From contig JAFNIT010000006.1 in the NCBI GenBank assembly GCA_017601345.1, forward strand, positions 1 through 58,915: a DNA stretch of 58,915 bases. The letters run 5' to 3'. The position numbers and the translations under genes are program-made. Positions 8,128-17,499 of the stretch are shown here, one piece after another; within the stretch, counting starts at the first letter, position 1, and every line of letters begins with the position of its first letter. The DNA comes from Candidatus Brockarchaeota archaeon (GTDB taxonomy: Archaea > Thermoproteota > EX4484-205 > JAAOZP01). A model generated the notes under the pieces. That model had not been told where the DNA came from and ran no database searches. It saw only the letters and a program-made list of their open reading frames with translations.

Positions 8128-11100
8128 ATGACTCCCAGGCGAAGGCCAATGCAAGTTAATGATTACAGGTCGAGTATAATGGCAATATTCTTAATTGCTC
8201 TCATCACGGTAATAGGGGAACCGTATTTTCTGACAGTATTGAGCTCAGCCTCCCCGCTTTCGACTACTCCGCCTTCTATGGTTGACGCTCAGAACCTCTT
8301 TCCATTAAACCTTCAGAGGGTGAGCAGCCTAATACAAGAAATCTCTTCCTTCGGGTCCAGGATGACTGGTTACCCAGGTTATTATAGAACACTCGATTAT
8401 CTTTACAATTATTTCAAGAACGAGTTGAAAATCACGCCCGTGGCTCATAGGTACAAGGTACTAGTGCCGTATGATGAAGAAACCTACATCGAAGTCTTGG
8501 AACCTTTTTCAGCTAGGGTCGATGCGTACGCGCTGTACCCGAACGGGGTTAATCCTTCTCCCACGCCCCCGGAAGGAGTTGTCGGAAGCCTGGTTTACGT
8601 TAAGGATGGTAGTTTAGAAAACTTCGATGAAAAAGATATTGAGGGGAACATCGTCGCCATGGATTTCAATTCTCAAGATAACTGGCTTAAGGCTGCTAAC
8701 CTTGGGGCTCAGGCCGTGGTATTCATCGAGCCGGAGTCAACCATGTACCCTGAATGCGAAGTCAAATTTCTAGATACTCCAATATGCTTTCCAAGGGTTT
8801 ATGTTAAAAAAGCCGATTGGGATCTTCTAAAGAACGCGGGTAAAATCAGGCTCGTCTCCAGGGTTTACTGGAAGGAGATCGAAGCAGTAAACCTGCTGGC
8901 GGTGATTAACGGAACAAGGTCCAGCGATATCATAATGCTTTCAACACATTTCGACTCGTGGTCTGTTGTTCCGGGACTGGCTTCAAGCAAAACCGAGCTC
9001 CTGCCACTAGCACTACTATTAGATTATGCGCACTATCTTAAGGATAATCCTCCATATTACACTGTTTGGATGGTCCTTTATTCTGGGCACTGGCAAGCCC
9101 TTAGGGGTGCGAGGGAATTCGTTGAGGACTACTTTTTCAGCGAAGACGTGATGAGTGGTAGAGTAACAATACGTGGAAACATAAACTTTGACCTCATAGC
9201 CAGCGACTGCGACGGCCTCCAAGTATTACAGTCCAGTTATTACTCTACTTATGGTGGAAATAGTATACATAATGCAGGAATGGGTGTAAGATTAAGATGG
9301 TTTGTATCTAAAATAACCGAAGACATACTGTTAAGAGACGAGGTTGCAGGATTCAGCCGGAACCGTCTAAAGGTCAATAACTCTCTAAACCTGGTAAGTA
9401 TGCAAGTTGCTCCAAGCGCATCTGGAGGATATAACATAAACCCGATCGGAACCGAACCCTATCCATATATGCTGGATTCAGAACCGGTCTCGATCTCCGG
9501 CATAGTGGCCTTCTCCATAACTACTAGGAGCTCAAACAGGCTTTACGTGGGTTCTCCAATAAGCGATGAGAAATATGCTGACCTTACTATTCTAGACCCA
9601 TATTTACAGCTTGCCCTATACATTACTAATGAGCTTTTGAACACAGAGTGGAGCGGCGTGGAAAGAGTTAAGCCGGAGAGATACCTATTAGTACAATCCA
9701 GAGGCTTCCCCGGCTACGCAACTCTCTACGGAAGGGTTGTAACCTACAATTTCAGCAAGGGATGGTACGATGGGGTTCCTAATGCGATAGTGGAGCTGAA
9801 GCTGAACACCCAGTGGGGGCCCTCGACATATAAGCTTAACCGGATAGTCATGAAAGCTGATGAGCAAGGGTATTTCACCGTCCATGGTGTACCTATTTCC
9901 GGCGCAGCAGCAGGCGGTAACGTTGTAATCCCGTTCTCCAGATGGGTTGCGCAAGCCTGGGTTTTCGACGACAAGGGCACTATCCTAATGGCTACTGACA
10001 TGGGCCAGTTCGGCATGAGCAGGTTTCCGCAGGAAGTGATTATCCTACACGAGCATGAAAACATTACTGTGGTGGTGGCTAAAGTAGTTTCAGTCGAGAT
10101 ATTTGATTTCGAACTACCAACCGAGCTCACCACGCCCAGCATAAGAGACCCCCGGGCTGGGACATTCGAGAGATGGAGGTTCTCGAGAGCAGAGCTCATA
10201 CCCTTAGAGTTTTACAGTAAAAGTATACCAATAAGTTTCGGCTCTTATTGTAACGGTTGGGAGCCCGTAGCCATAGCTTGGATACAGCCCAATGTAAGGT
10301 TTGCGGTTTTGGGTACGGGAGTTCTTCTGACAAACTCCTCAGCTGAGAACACAGAGGGGTATGGTCTCTACGCTGACTATGGGAGCAAGATAAGGGTAGG
10401 GTTTTCTGCTCTACAAATTGCTAGGGACCTGTACTACATATCCTACGGAAGGTATGCAGGTCTTGCTAATAAAAACGTTGGAAGCCCGAGTGCGAATGAG
10501 ACTCTTAACAAGGCGAAGGAGTATTTGGAAAAGGCTGAAGAATGCTTAAGCGAGAAGAAATATAGTGAAGCGTATGTTTGTGCGCTAATAGCTAGGGCCT
10601 ATGGTGCAAAGGCCTATGGAATGGAAGTTATGCCACTTATAAACGACTCAGCGAGATCCCTCCTTTACATATTCATCATAATAATACTGGGTGCCTTCTT
10701 CTTGGAAAAGATTTTGGTTCATGCGCAAGGTAATAAGCGTTTAATAGCTATCGTTGCATTCGGAGGATTCTTCATAGGGCTTTTCGCAATAGTTCATCCC
10801 GTTTTTAGCTTGATGAGCAATATATCATTGGGGATGATGGGCTCACTCATATTGGTGGTTTTACTAATTACAGTGATCATTCTGCTCTCACTTAGCGAGG
10901 AGGTTAGGTCAGGCATCGAGAAAAGAATCCTCGGCGTCCACAGGGCTGAGATAAGCCGGCTTGACACAGCTATGATATCCTTCTCTCTTGGAAGCGAACA
11001 CATGCGGCGTAGGCCTTTGCGTGCAATACTTGTCCTCTTAACGATGATTACCATGATTATCGCAATAACATCATTTACCTCTCTTACTCCTTCCCGAGTA

Positions 11101-12687
11101 TCCAGGGATGTCGTCTGGCCAACTACGTATCCGCCGAGCCTCAATGAAATTCTGATAAAGCAGGGGAGGGGCGTGCCCCCAGGCATGCTTTCTGAAAAAG
11201 TTTTTAGCGTAGCGAGTATGATGGCTGGAGACGAATACTATGTTCTGCCACGAGTATGGTTGTATGCTAACTTGGATAGGGTTTTGTCAGCAGCATACTT
11301 TAGGGTTTACAGTGCTAGCAACTACACTACGGTAAATGCTCTCATGGGAATAACTCAGGAAGACTTCAATCTGATTTTTGAAAAGATTAAGGGAAACATT
11401 ACTCTGGGAAGCAGGATTCTTGGCGAAGACTCTGCAATAATATCTAGAACGTTGGCGAAAACGCTGAGCGTCGAAGTAGGGGATACCATAAGGGTTGCAG
11501 GAGTTAACTTTACAGTAATGGGGATCGTAGAATCCCCTGACCTCATCGACTACATTATTGAAGCAGACGGCTGGAATATTTTCCCAGGGAACCCGATTTA
11601 CTTCCCGACTATAAGTAGGGATCAAACGCAGCAGGCTCCGGGTGCTATCCCGCAGAACCTCGGAATCTCAACCACTATTCTAATACCTTATGAGATGGCT
11701 CTAAGACTAGGAGGATATATTGCTACAATAACCTTGGTTCCTAAACAACCCACTTCCTACGAGGATATGTTGAAGCTGGCTAGAGAAATCGCGTATGCGA
11801 CAGACCTGTCAATATACATCTCTTATGAAGGTTCTTCTCGGAGAATGTCTACTTACTCGAGCATCCTCCTAGGAGGGTGGGAAATAATATGGATTATATT
11901 AATCATAGGCGCTTTAAACATTTTCACCACAGTCTTAGGCAGCTTGAAAGAGAGGGCTAGGGAAGTCTACATCTTCAGCGTAGTAGGCTTGTCCCCGATG
12001 GGTGTCACAGTGTTCTTCATGACGGAAGTTCTGGTTTACGCTGTGATAAGCACCCTAATAGGGTATGTCAGCGGCTACTTCGTAACGAGACTATTCATGC
12101 TACTGGGCATTCTACCATCTACTCACGTTTTCAACTTCGCATCTCTCTTCACAATCCTGGGTACTCTAATAGTAATAGCCTCAGCTCTCGCAGCCTCCTC
12201 GTATCCCTCCTACATCGCTTCCAGAGTTGTTACACCATCGTTGGAAAGAAGATGGAAGTTTAAGACGAAGCCTAAGGAAGACGAGTGGGAAATACCCCTG
12301 TTGATAAGCATCCCTACTTTAGAGGAGTGCAAGGGGGTCATGGCATACTTGTACGAGTACTATAGCGGAGGAGGGGCTGTGAAGGAAGGTATACACATGG
12401 TTAAGGATCTTTACCCGCCGGACTACGAGAATCTTTCGCTAAGCCTGACGGCAAGCCTATCGCCTTTCGAAGTAGGCGTCTTGCAAGCAGTCAATGTCTC
12501 AGCAAAGTTCAACGAGAGCATAAAGAGGTACGAAGTCATCCTCCACCTCAAGAGGCTATCAGGCCCGCAGAATGTTTGGGAGACTTCGAACTACAGGTTC
12601 GTAAACGATTTGAGAAAACAACTATTAATGTGGGGATCATTCTCAGCCTCTGAGAAAGCAAAGTATATCTCTAAGGCAGCAGGCTAG
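8128..12687 (+). CDS. M28 peptidase-like (with PA-like insert) ectodomain fused to an FtsX-type ABC permease module
   Basis: STHFDSWSVVPGLASS...VWMVLYSGHWQALRGAREF resembles the M28 core; C-terminal RRRPLRAILVLLTMITMIIAITSF... and ILLGGWEIIWIILIIGALNIFTTVLGSLKERAREVYIFSVVGLSPMGV are FtsX/MacB-permease-like. Confidence 0.78.
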   Translation: MTPRRRPMQVNDYRSSIMAIFLIALITVIGEPYFLTVLSSASPLSTTPPSMVDAQNLFPLNLQRVSSLIQEISSFGSRMTGYPGYYRTLDYLYNYFKNELKITPVAHRYKVLVPYDEETYIEVLEPFSARVDAYALYPNGVNPSPTPPEGVVGSLVYVKDGSLENFDEKDIEGNIVAMDFNSQDNWLKAANLGAQAVVFIEPESTMYPECEVKFLDTPICFPRVYVKKADWDLLKNAGKIRLVSRVYWKEIEAVNLLAVINGTRSSDIIMLSTHFDSWSVVPGLASSKTELLPLALLLDYAHYLKDNPPYYTVWMVLYSGHWQALRGAREFVEDYFFSEDVMSGRVTIRGNINFDLIASDCDGLQVLQSSYYSTYGGNSIHNAGMGVRLRWFVSKITEDILLRDEVAGFSRNRLKVNNSLNLVSMQVAPSASGGYNINPIGTEPYPYMLDSEPVSISGIVAFSITTRSSNRLYVGSPISDEKYADLTILDPYLQLALYITNELLNTEWSGVERVKPERYLLVQSRGFPGYATLYGRVVTYNFSKGWYDGVPNAIVELKLNTQWGPSTYKLNRIVMKADEQGYFTVHGVPISGAAAGGNVVIPFSRWVAQAWVFDDKGTILMATDMGQFGMSRFPQEVIILHEHENITVVVAKVVSVEIFDFELPTELTTPSIRDPRAGTFERWRFSRAELIPLEFYSKSIPISFGSYCNGWEPVAIAWIQPNVRFAVLGTGVLLTNSSAENTEGYGLYADYGSKIRVGFSALQIARDLYYISYGRYAGLANKNVGSPSANETLNKAKEYLEKAEECLSEKKYSEAYVCALIARAYGAKAYGMEVMPLINDSARSLLYIFIIIILGAFFLEKILVHAQGNKRLIAIVAFGGFFIGLFAIVHPVFSLMSNISLGMMGSLILVVLLITVIILLSLSEEVRSGIEKRILGVHRAEISRLDTAMISFSLGSEHMRRRPLRAILVLLTMITMIIAITSFTSLTPSRVSRDVVWPTTYPPSLNEILIKQGRGVPPGMLSEKVFSVASMMAGDEYYVLPRVWLYANLDRVLSAAYFRVYSASNYTTVNALMGITQEDFNLIFEKIKGNITLGSRILGEDSAIISRTLAKTLSVEVGDTIRVAGVNFTVMGIVESPDLIDYIIEADGWNIFPGNPIYFPTISRDQTQQAPGAIPQNLGISTTILIPYEMALRLGGYIATITLVPKQPTSYEDMLKLAREIAYATDLSIYISYEGSSRRMSTYSSILLGGWEIIWIILIIGALNIFTTVLGSLKERAREVYIFSVVGLSPMGVTVFFMTEVLVYAVISTLIGYVSGYFVTRLFMLLGILPSTHVFNFASLFTILGTLIVIASALAASSYPSYIASRVVTPSLERRWKFKTKPKEDEWEIPLLISIPTLEECKGVMAYLYEYYSGGGAVKEGIHMVKDLYPPDYENLSLSLTASLSPFEVGVLQAVNVSAKFNESIKRYEVILHLKRLSGPQNVWETSNYRFVNDLRKQLLMWGSFSASEKAKYISKAAG

Positions 12688-13351
12688 TATACGTAAAACC
12701 TTCTACTTTTTTCGCTAACCCTAATACCGTTAGATAACTTCTCCCAGTGCCCCCGCCGCCGAAAGGCATACCGTACATTAAATGAGCCCTCAAAATCCAT
12801 GAGACGGACGGAGGAGACTCTAAGTATTCCTTAACCAGCCTGCCGATTACTAGGCCCCTGCCGGAGGCAAGCATGTAGTATTCGAGCAGTTCAGCAGGTA
12901 TTAGCCTTGGAAATATTTCTAAAAGCTCCAACCTGCTCTTCTTAATGTCCTTCTCAACATCCTTATCGTTCTTCAACATTGAGAAAAGCTCTCCCCCATC
13001 GGGCAGTGGAATCTTATTCTTAAGTGCGGGGAGCTCGCTCCACCTCCTTATCTCCACCCTCTTAATCAATACTCCCTTCACCTCCAGTTCCACGGATTCC
13101 GACAACATTTTCTTCAACAATTGAGAACGCTCCCTGTCTCGAACTCTGTCCTCCGGGATATCAAGTATTCCAATCATCTCGATCTTCATGTCAAGACTAA
13201 ACTGCATCCTCCTCACTATAATCATCAAAGTAAAATTTGGCTGTTTAATCGGCTTAACTAGGAGGTTCCCTCTCTGCGTTTCTTCTAAGGATACTTCAAA
13301 TCGCTCTAAAGTCTTCTTGACAGCTCTTATCCAAGACATTCTTATTGCCAC
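12671..13351 (-). CDS. Hypothetical protein, 226 aa
   Basis: ORF convergent with, and overlapping by 17 bp, the preceding gene; no family recognised. Confidence 0.6.
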   Translation of the reverse strand: MAIRMSWIRAVKKTLERFEVSLEETQRGNLLVKPIKQPNFTLMIIVRRMQFSLDMKIEMIGILDIPEDRVRDRERSQLLKKMLSESVELEVKGVLIKRVEIRRWSELPALKNKIPLPDGGELFSMLKNDKDVEKDIKKSRLELLEIFPRLIPAELLEYYMLASGRGLVIGRLVKEYLESPPSVSWILRAHLMYGMPFGGGGTGRSYLTVLGLAKKVEGFTYTSLLP

Positions 13352-13555
13352 GAAGCTACCTACAAGTATTATTTTAAAATTAACAGCCTCAAATGCCCGA
13401 TTTTACTGACGCAACACTGTGTTAAACCGTTTGAATGAGGTTTTCAGCATATTTTTCAACACTGATAAAGAAAATTAGAGTTGCCATTAATGATTTTTTT
13501 AGCAAAACTTAAATACTTACTATCCGTATAACATATACGAAGGTGAAAATATAGT

Positions 13556-15655
13556 ATGGCTACGGAAGTAGAGTTAAAAACAGGCCTAACCGTAAGATCA
13601 CTTGCCTTATCAATTCCCTTAACGCTGATATTCGCAGTCCTCTCGGCCATAATGGGTACCTACACTGATAAGACCGGGACGTTCGGAACCTTCATCCTCC
13701 CGATGATTTACATCGTGATCATCATGGAGCTCCTTGGGAGAGCAAGCCCTAAGGCGAGGCTGACCCCTCAGGAATACGTTTTCGTATTCACAATGTTCAC
13801 ATGCTTGGGTATGCACAGTTATCTAACGATGCATGCTGCAGCTCACCATAATCCTATAAACATGCCCTTGTACGGAGCTTTTAGCGACTATCTAGCGTTT
13901 GGAATAGGTGACTTAAGAGACCCCTGGAGTAAAGCTGTTCCCTCTGTAATAGTCGCACCTGAGCCGGTTCGCTTCGATATTGCGACGATGCTCCTCAACG
14001 GGAGGGCTCCGGGTCAAGCAGTACCATGGGGATACTTAATGACTTCTATAGTGTACTGGGGACTGATATACTTGTTCTACTCTTTCATAAGCATATTCGT
14101 AGCCTTCACCGTAGGAAGGGTATGGATAGAGGAGGAGAGACTAGTGTTCCCACTAGCATTACCCTCACTCCACCTGTTCAAGGAGGCGGGGGAGGTTGAT
14201 CCGACCACGAATAAATCTAGAATCTTCGACTTCAAGCTGGCAACCACGAAAGTGTTCTGGGGAATGTTCCTCATCGGCGCGCTCGGCGGCATAATCCCCG
14301 TTGTAGTTGAGCTCTGGCCAGCGTTCCCAGCATCAGCTTGGTGGGGTGAGAACAGGGTTGACATGCCGTTTCTAGCGCAGGCAATACCCGGTGCCTACGC
14401 ATCCTTCATATTCTTCATACCTCAAATAGCCGTCGGGCTAGTCATGCCCAATGACGCTTTGATAACCCTAATCATCGGATGGGTAATATTCGGCGTAATA
14501 TACCAGGGACTAGCAGTGGCCATGGGCTGGATAGCGTACACGCCAGGCATGGAGTTCCTCTGGCCTTGGGATGGCGGCGCGGGGACAACACTAATGCCGT
14601 TCCCCTACAGGCTCGTCGGCTCAACGGGTTTAGCACTCGGCATAGCTGTATGGTGCATCTACACTCAAAGGAAGAGGTTCCTAAGCGTGTTCTCATCTCT
14701 TTGGAAAGGCGGTGAGGAGAGAGGTCTTTCATTGAGGATTGTTTCACTACTGGTTCTAATAGGCGCCTTCGGATGGTATGCGTTGATGCTCGTAGAAGGA
14801 GCTGACCCGCTCGTCGCCCTGCTAATACCTTTATGGGGCTTCTTGTTCAACGTTTTCTACGCGAGAATATACGCTGAGGTGTTCTGGCACGTGGGCACTG
14901 GCTGGGGACAAGGCACAGCTGTCTGGGAGCCAACATACCTAGTTGGCGTAGGTTTGAGAGGATGGCCTGCTCCCGAGGCAGTAACATGGAACACGCCTAT
15001 GACTGACCCCGGCTGGTTCACGATAGCCAGGAACATCGCTAACGTCGGCCACTGGAACATCTCATTCTCCCCGCTTGCATCGGGACACATGGTGACGCTT
15101 TACAAGCTTGCCTACGATCTTAAGATGAGGCTTAAGGACCTGCTGATTGCCATCATCATAAGCATACTGATACTCCTATTCATATTCGTACCACTCGTAT
15201 CCTACTTCATGTTCAATACGAAAGGCGGGATAAGCCAGCTTGGTGACATGTACACATGGTGGCCGTGGATTGCGCAGGGGATGTATCACAGGGGTAGAGC
15301 TGCACCAACCGGCATGACTATAGAATACTCATTGCTGGTAGTCAACCTACTCGGTTTCGTGCTGGCTATAGTGCTCTACATACTCAAGCTGAAGGTGCCG
15401 ATCTTCTGGTTCATAAACGTCCCGGCGCTCTCCATAGCCATGACCATACCAACATACATGTGGATGACTTCGCTGATTGCTTTGATCATAAAGTTCGTCG
15501 TAATAAGGACTGTGGGTATTAAGAAGTACGAGGAGTATGCTATACCCATTGTAGCAGGCTGGATACTCGGCTTCGGAGCAATGTGGCTGCCGGCTGCAAT
15601 ACTAAACCTAGTCGGGCCGACAGCAACAAGGTTCTCAACGCTATTCGCACCGTAA
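13556..15655 (+). CDS. OPT-like DUF6784/DUF6785-family membrane transporter, paralog A
   Basis: 699 aa polytopic; GRVWIEEERLVFPLALPSLHLFKEAGEVDPTTNKSRIFDFK; near-identical C-terminus to the 30169-32259 product; SD AGGTGA upstream. Confidence 0.82.
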   Translation: MATEVELKTGLTVRSLALSIPLTLIFAVLSAIMGTYTDKTGTFGTFILPMIYIVIIMELLGRASPKARLTPQEYVFVFTMFTCLGMHSYLTMHAAAHHNPINMPLYGAFSDYLAFGIGDLRDPWSKAVPSVIVAPEPVRFDIATMLLNGRAPGQAVPWGYLMTSIVYWGLIYLFYSFISIFVAFTVGRVWIEEERLVFPLALPSLHLFKEAGEVDPTTNKSRIFDFKLATTKVFWGMFLIGALGGIIPVVVELWPAFPASAWWGENRVDMPFLAQAIPGAYASFIFFIPQIAVGLVMPNDALITLIIGWVIFGVIYQGLAVAMGWIAYTPGMEFLWPWDGGAGTTLMPFPYRLVGSTGLALGIAVWCIYTQRKRFLSVFSSLWKGGEERGLSLRIVSLLVLIGAFGWYALMLVEGADPLVALLIPLWGFLFNVFYARIYAEVFWHVGTGWGQGTAVWEPTYLVGVGLRGWPAPEAVTWNTPMTDPGWFTIARNIANVGHWNISFSPLASGHMVTLYKLAYDLKMRLKDLLIAIIISILILLFIFVPLVSYFMFNTKGGISQLGDMYTWWPWIAQGMYHRGRAAPTGMTIEYSLLVVNLLGFVLAIVLYILKLKVPIFWFINVPALSIAMTIPTYMWMTSLIALIIKFVVIRTVGIKKYEEYAIPIVAGWILGFGAMWLPAAILNLVGPTATRFSTLFAP

Positions 15656-15714
15656 AAACACTAAACCCCTTCCTCTTTTTCTTCCTAAAATTTTCCAACC
15701 TTTTCTAACTCTAA
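15452..15714. repeat. 263-bp perfect inverted repeat, copy 1 (matches 30110-30372)
   Basis: Manual base-by-base comparison with the reverse complement; extends about 59 bp beyond the stop codon. Confidence 0.95.
15657..15712 (+). terminator. Possible T-rich transcription termination region 3' of transporter A
   Basis: CTTCCTCTTTTTCTTCC pyrimidine-rich run just after the stop codon, also present after paralog B. Confidence 0.35.
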
Positions 15715-15792
15715 ACCATGTTAAGAGCGTATCTTGAACTATTTAAATCGTAGTGAAAAATTTAAAGACTACAAAAATCTGTTAGAAGATTG

Positions 15793-17232
15793 ATGAAGCC
15801 AGGTAAGCATGCTTACTTAATCATTCTCTTTGTAATATTTCTACTGCTATTGTTCTCGTCTTACAGCTCGTTTACCTGTTTCCAATCCCTTAGGGGGATC
15901 GAGAGCCAGCTTGATGAGTATGATAAGGATTTCAAATCCTTGGCAAGCCTTATATCCGGTTTATATTACGACGATTATGGTGGAGTATTGCACGCGAAAG
16001 GAAGAGCCACAGGCTTCTTCCATGTTGAGAAGATTGGTGATGTATGGTGGATAATAAACCCTGAGGGGAACGTTTTTCTTTCGAAAGGAGTCAATGCAAT
16101 AAACTTTCAAGGAGATTACTCGCCAGCACTCGGGTATAGTCCTTATAACAGAGCTCTGTTAAGGAAATACGGAAACTCAGAGACTTGGGCTAGGGCGACA
16201 GTTACAAGACTTCGCGAATATGGTTTTAATACTATTGGTGCATGGTCAAGCGAGGAACTTTTTACTCAGGGAATGCCTTACACGATCATTCTTAACGTCG
16301 CGGCCAGGGCGGGAGCAGAATGGGTTAGCGGCAGGGTTACGGACTTCTTCTCAGAAGATTTTGAAAGGATTGCAAACGAAGTGGCTGAGGAAATATGTGC
16401 CACTAGGAGGGATGATCCTTATCTTTTAGGCTACTTCACTGACAATGAGCTAAGATGGTCTCCTGATTGGAGATCGTCTAAACATCTTTTCGACGACTAT
16501 ATTGCTCTGGAAAAGGATGCACCGGGTAAAAGAGCTTTAGTCCAATATTTAGAGAGCAAGTATGGAAGCATAAGAGAGCTCAATGCGAAATGGGGTATGA
16601 ACTTCAACTCTTTTGAAGACATTCTCGATACTTATACACTTCCCCCAAGCAGTTTAATAGATCCTGATAGGCTAGGCTTCTTGGAGGTCGTTTCTAGAAG
16701 GTATTTCCAAGTTTGTCATGATGCAATAAGAAGGCACGATCCGAACCATATGATTTTAGGGTGCAGATTCGCATTTAGACCTCCCGACGAGGTTTTGAAA
16801 GGATGCATAGGCTATATCGATGTAATTTCAATGAACAACTATGGATTGGAGCCTCCTGTCGAAGACCTTAGGGAAATGCATAATTTAACAGGCTTGCCGA
16901 TAATGATAACAGAGTTTTCGTTTAAAGCAATGGATTCAGGCCTGCCAAATACGCGAGGAGCCGGGTCCCCATTAGCAACGCAGAAAGACAGAGCAGAACG
17001 ATTTGAAAAATATGTTAGTAAACTCCTGTCTGAGCCTTACATAGTCGGTTATCACTGGTTCCAATACGCAGACCAGCCGGCGCAGGGAAGGTTTGACGGG
17101 GAAAATAGCAATTTCGGTCTTGTTAACATAGAGGATGAGCCCTGGACGATTTTAGTTACAAGGGCTACAGTCGTCAATCTTAAAGCTGAACTCATACATG
17201 CAAGGTCCGTTGAAAAATCTAATCCGCCTTAG
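15793..17232 (+). CDS. Membrane-anchored glycoside hydrolase, beta-agarase/GH50-like or GH5-like TIM barrel
   Basis: WWIINPEGNVFLSKGVNAINF; candidate acid/base GYFTDNELRW; candidate nucleophile PIMITEFSF; N-terminal TM. Confidence 0.68.
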   Translation: MKPGKHAYLIILFVIFLLLLFSSYSSFTCFQSLRGIESQLDEYDKDFKSLASLISGLYYDDYGGVLHAKGRATGFFHVEKIGDVWWIINPEGNVFLSKGVNAINFQGDYSPALGYSPYNRALLRKYGNSETWARATVTRLREYGFNTIGAWSSEELFTQGMPYTIILNVAARAGAEWVSGRVTDFFSEDFERIANEVAEEICATRRDDPYLLGYFTDNELRWSPDWRSSKHLFDDYIALEKDAPGKRALVQYLESKYGSIRELNAKWGMNFNSFEDILDTYTLPPSSLIDPDRLGFLEVVSRRYFQVCHDAIRRHDPNHMILGCRFAFRPPDEVLKGCIGYIDVISMNNYGLEPPVEDLREMHNLTGLPIMITEFSFKAMDSGLPNTRGAGSPLATQKDRAERFEKYVSKLLSEPYIVGYHWFQYADQPAQGRFDGENSNFGLVNIEDEPWTILVTRATVVNLKAELIHARSVEKSNPP

Positions 17233-17499
17233 TTTTTAGTAAGAAAGGTATATTTACAACACTAAATCCTTTTCTATCCGTCACGAGGGTTTCCGATAAG
17301 AATTGCTTAAGATACAACATTCAATAAAATTCGATGAATTGAGCTTAAGCCTGATTCGAAGGCTGCTGCATGCTTTCAGTATCGATTATGACGAGACTCT
17401 AACCATGTTCTTAACCGACTTATAAAACATTTAAAACGATTTACTGTACGTGTTAAAACTATAAATATTGTAAAAACTTAACATGATTGGTGTGGAAGG

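Noticed and set aside
9744-10199. 151-aa minus ORF inside the M28-FtsX gene
   Set aside because: Antisense shadow ORF within a long coding sequence; low-complexity, no motif.
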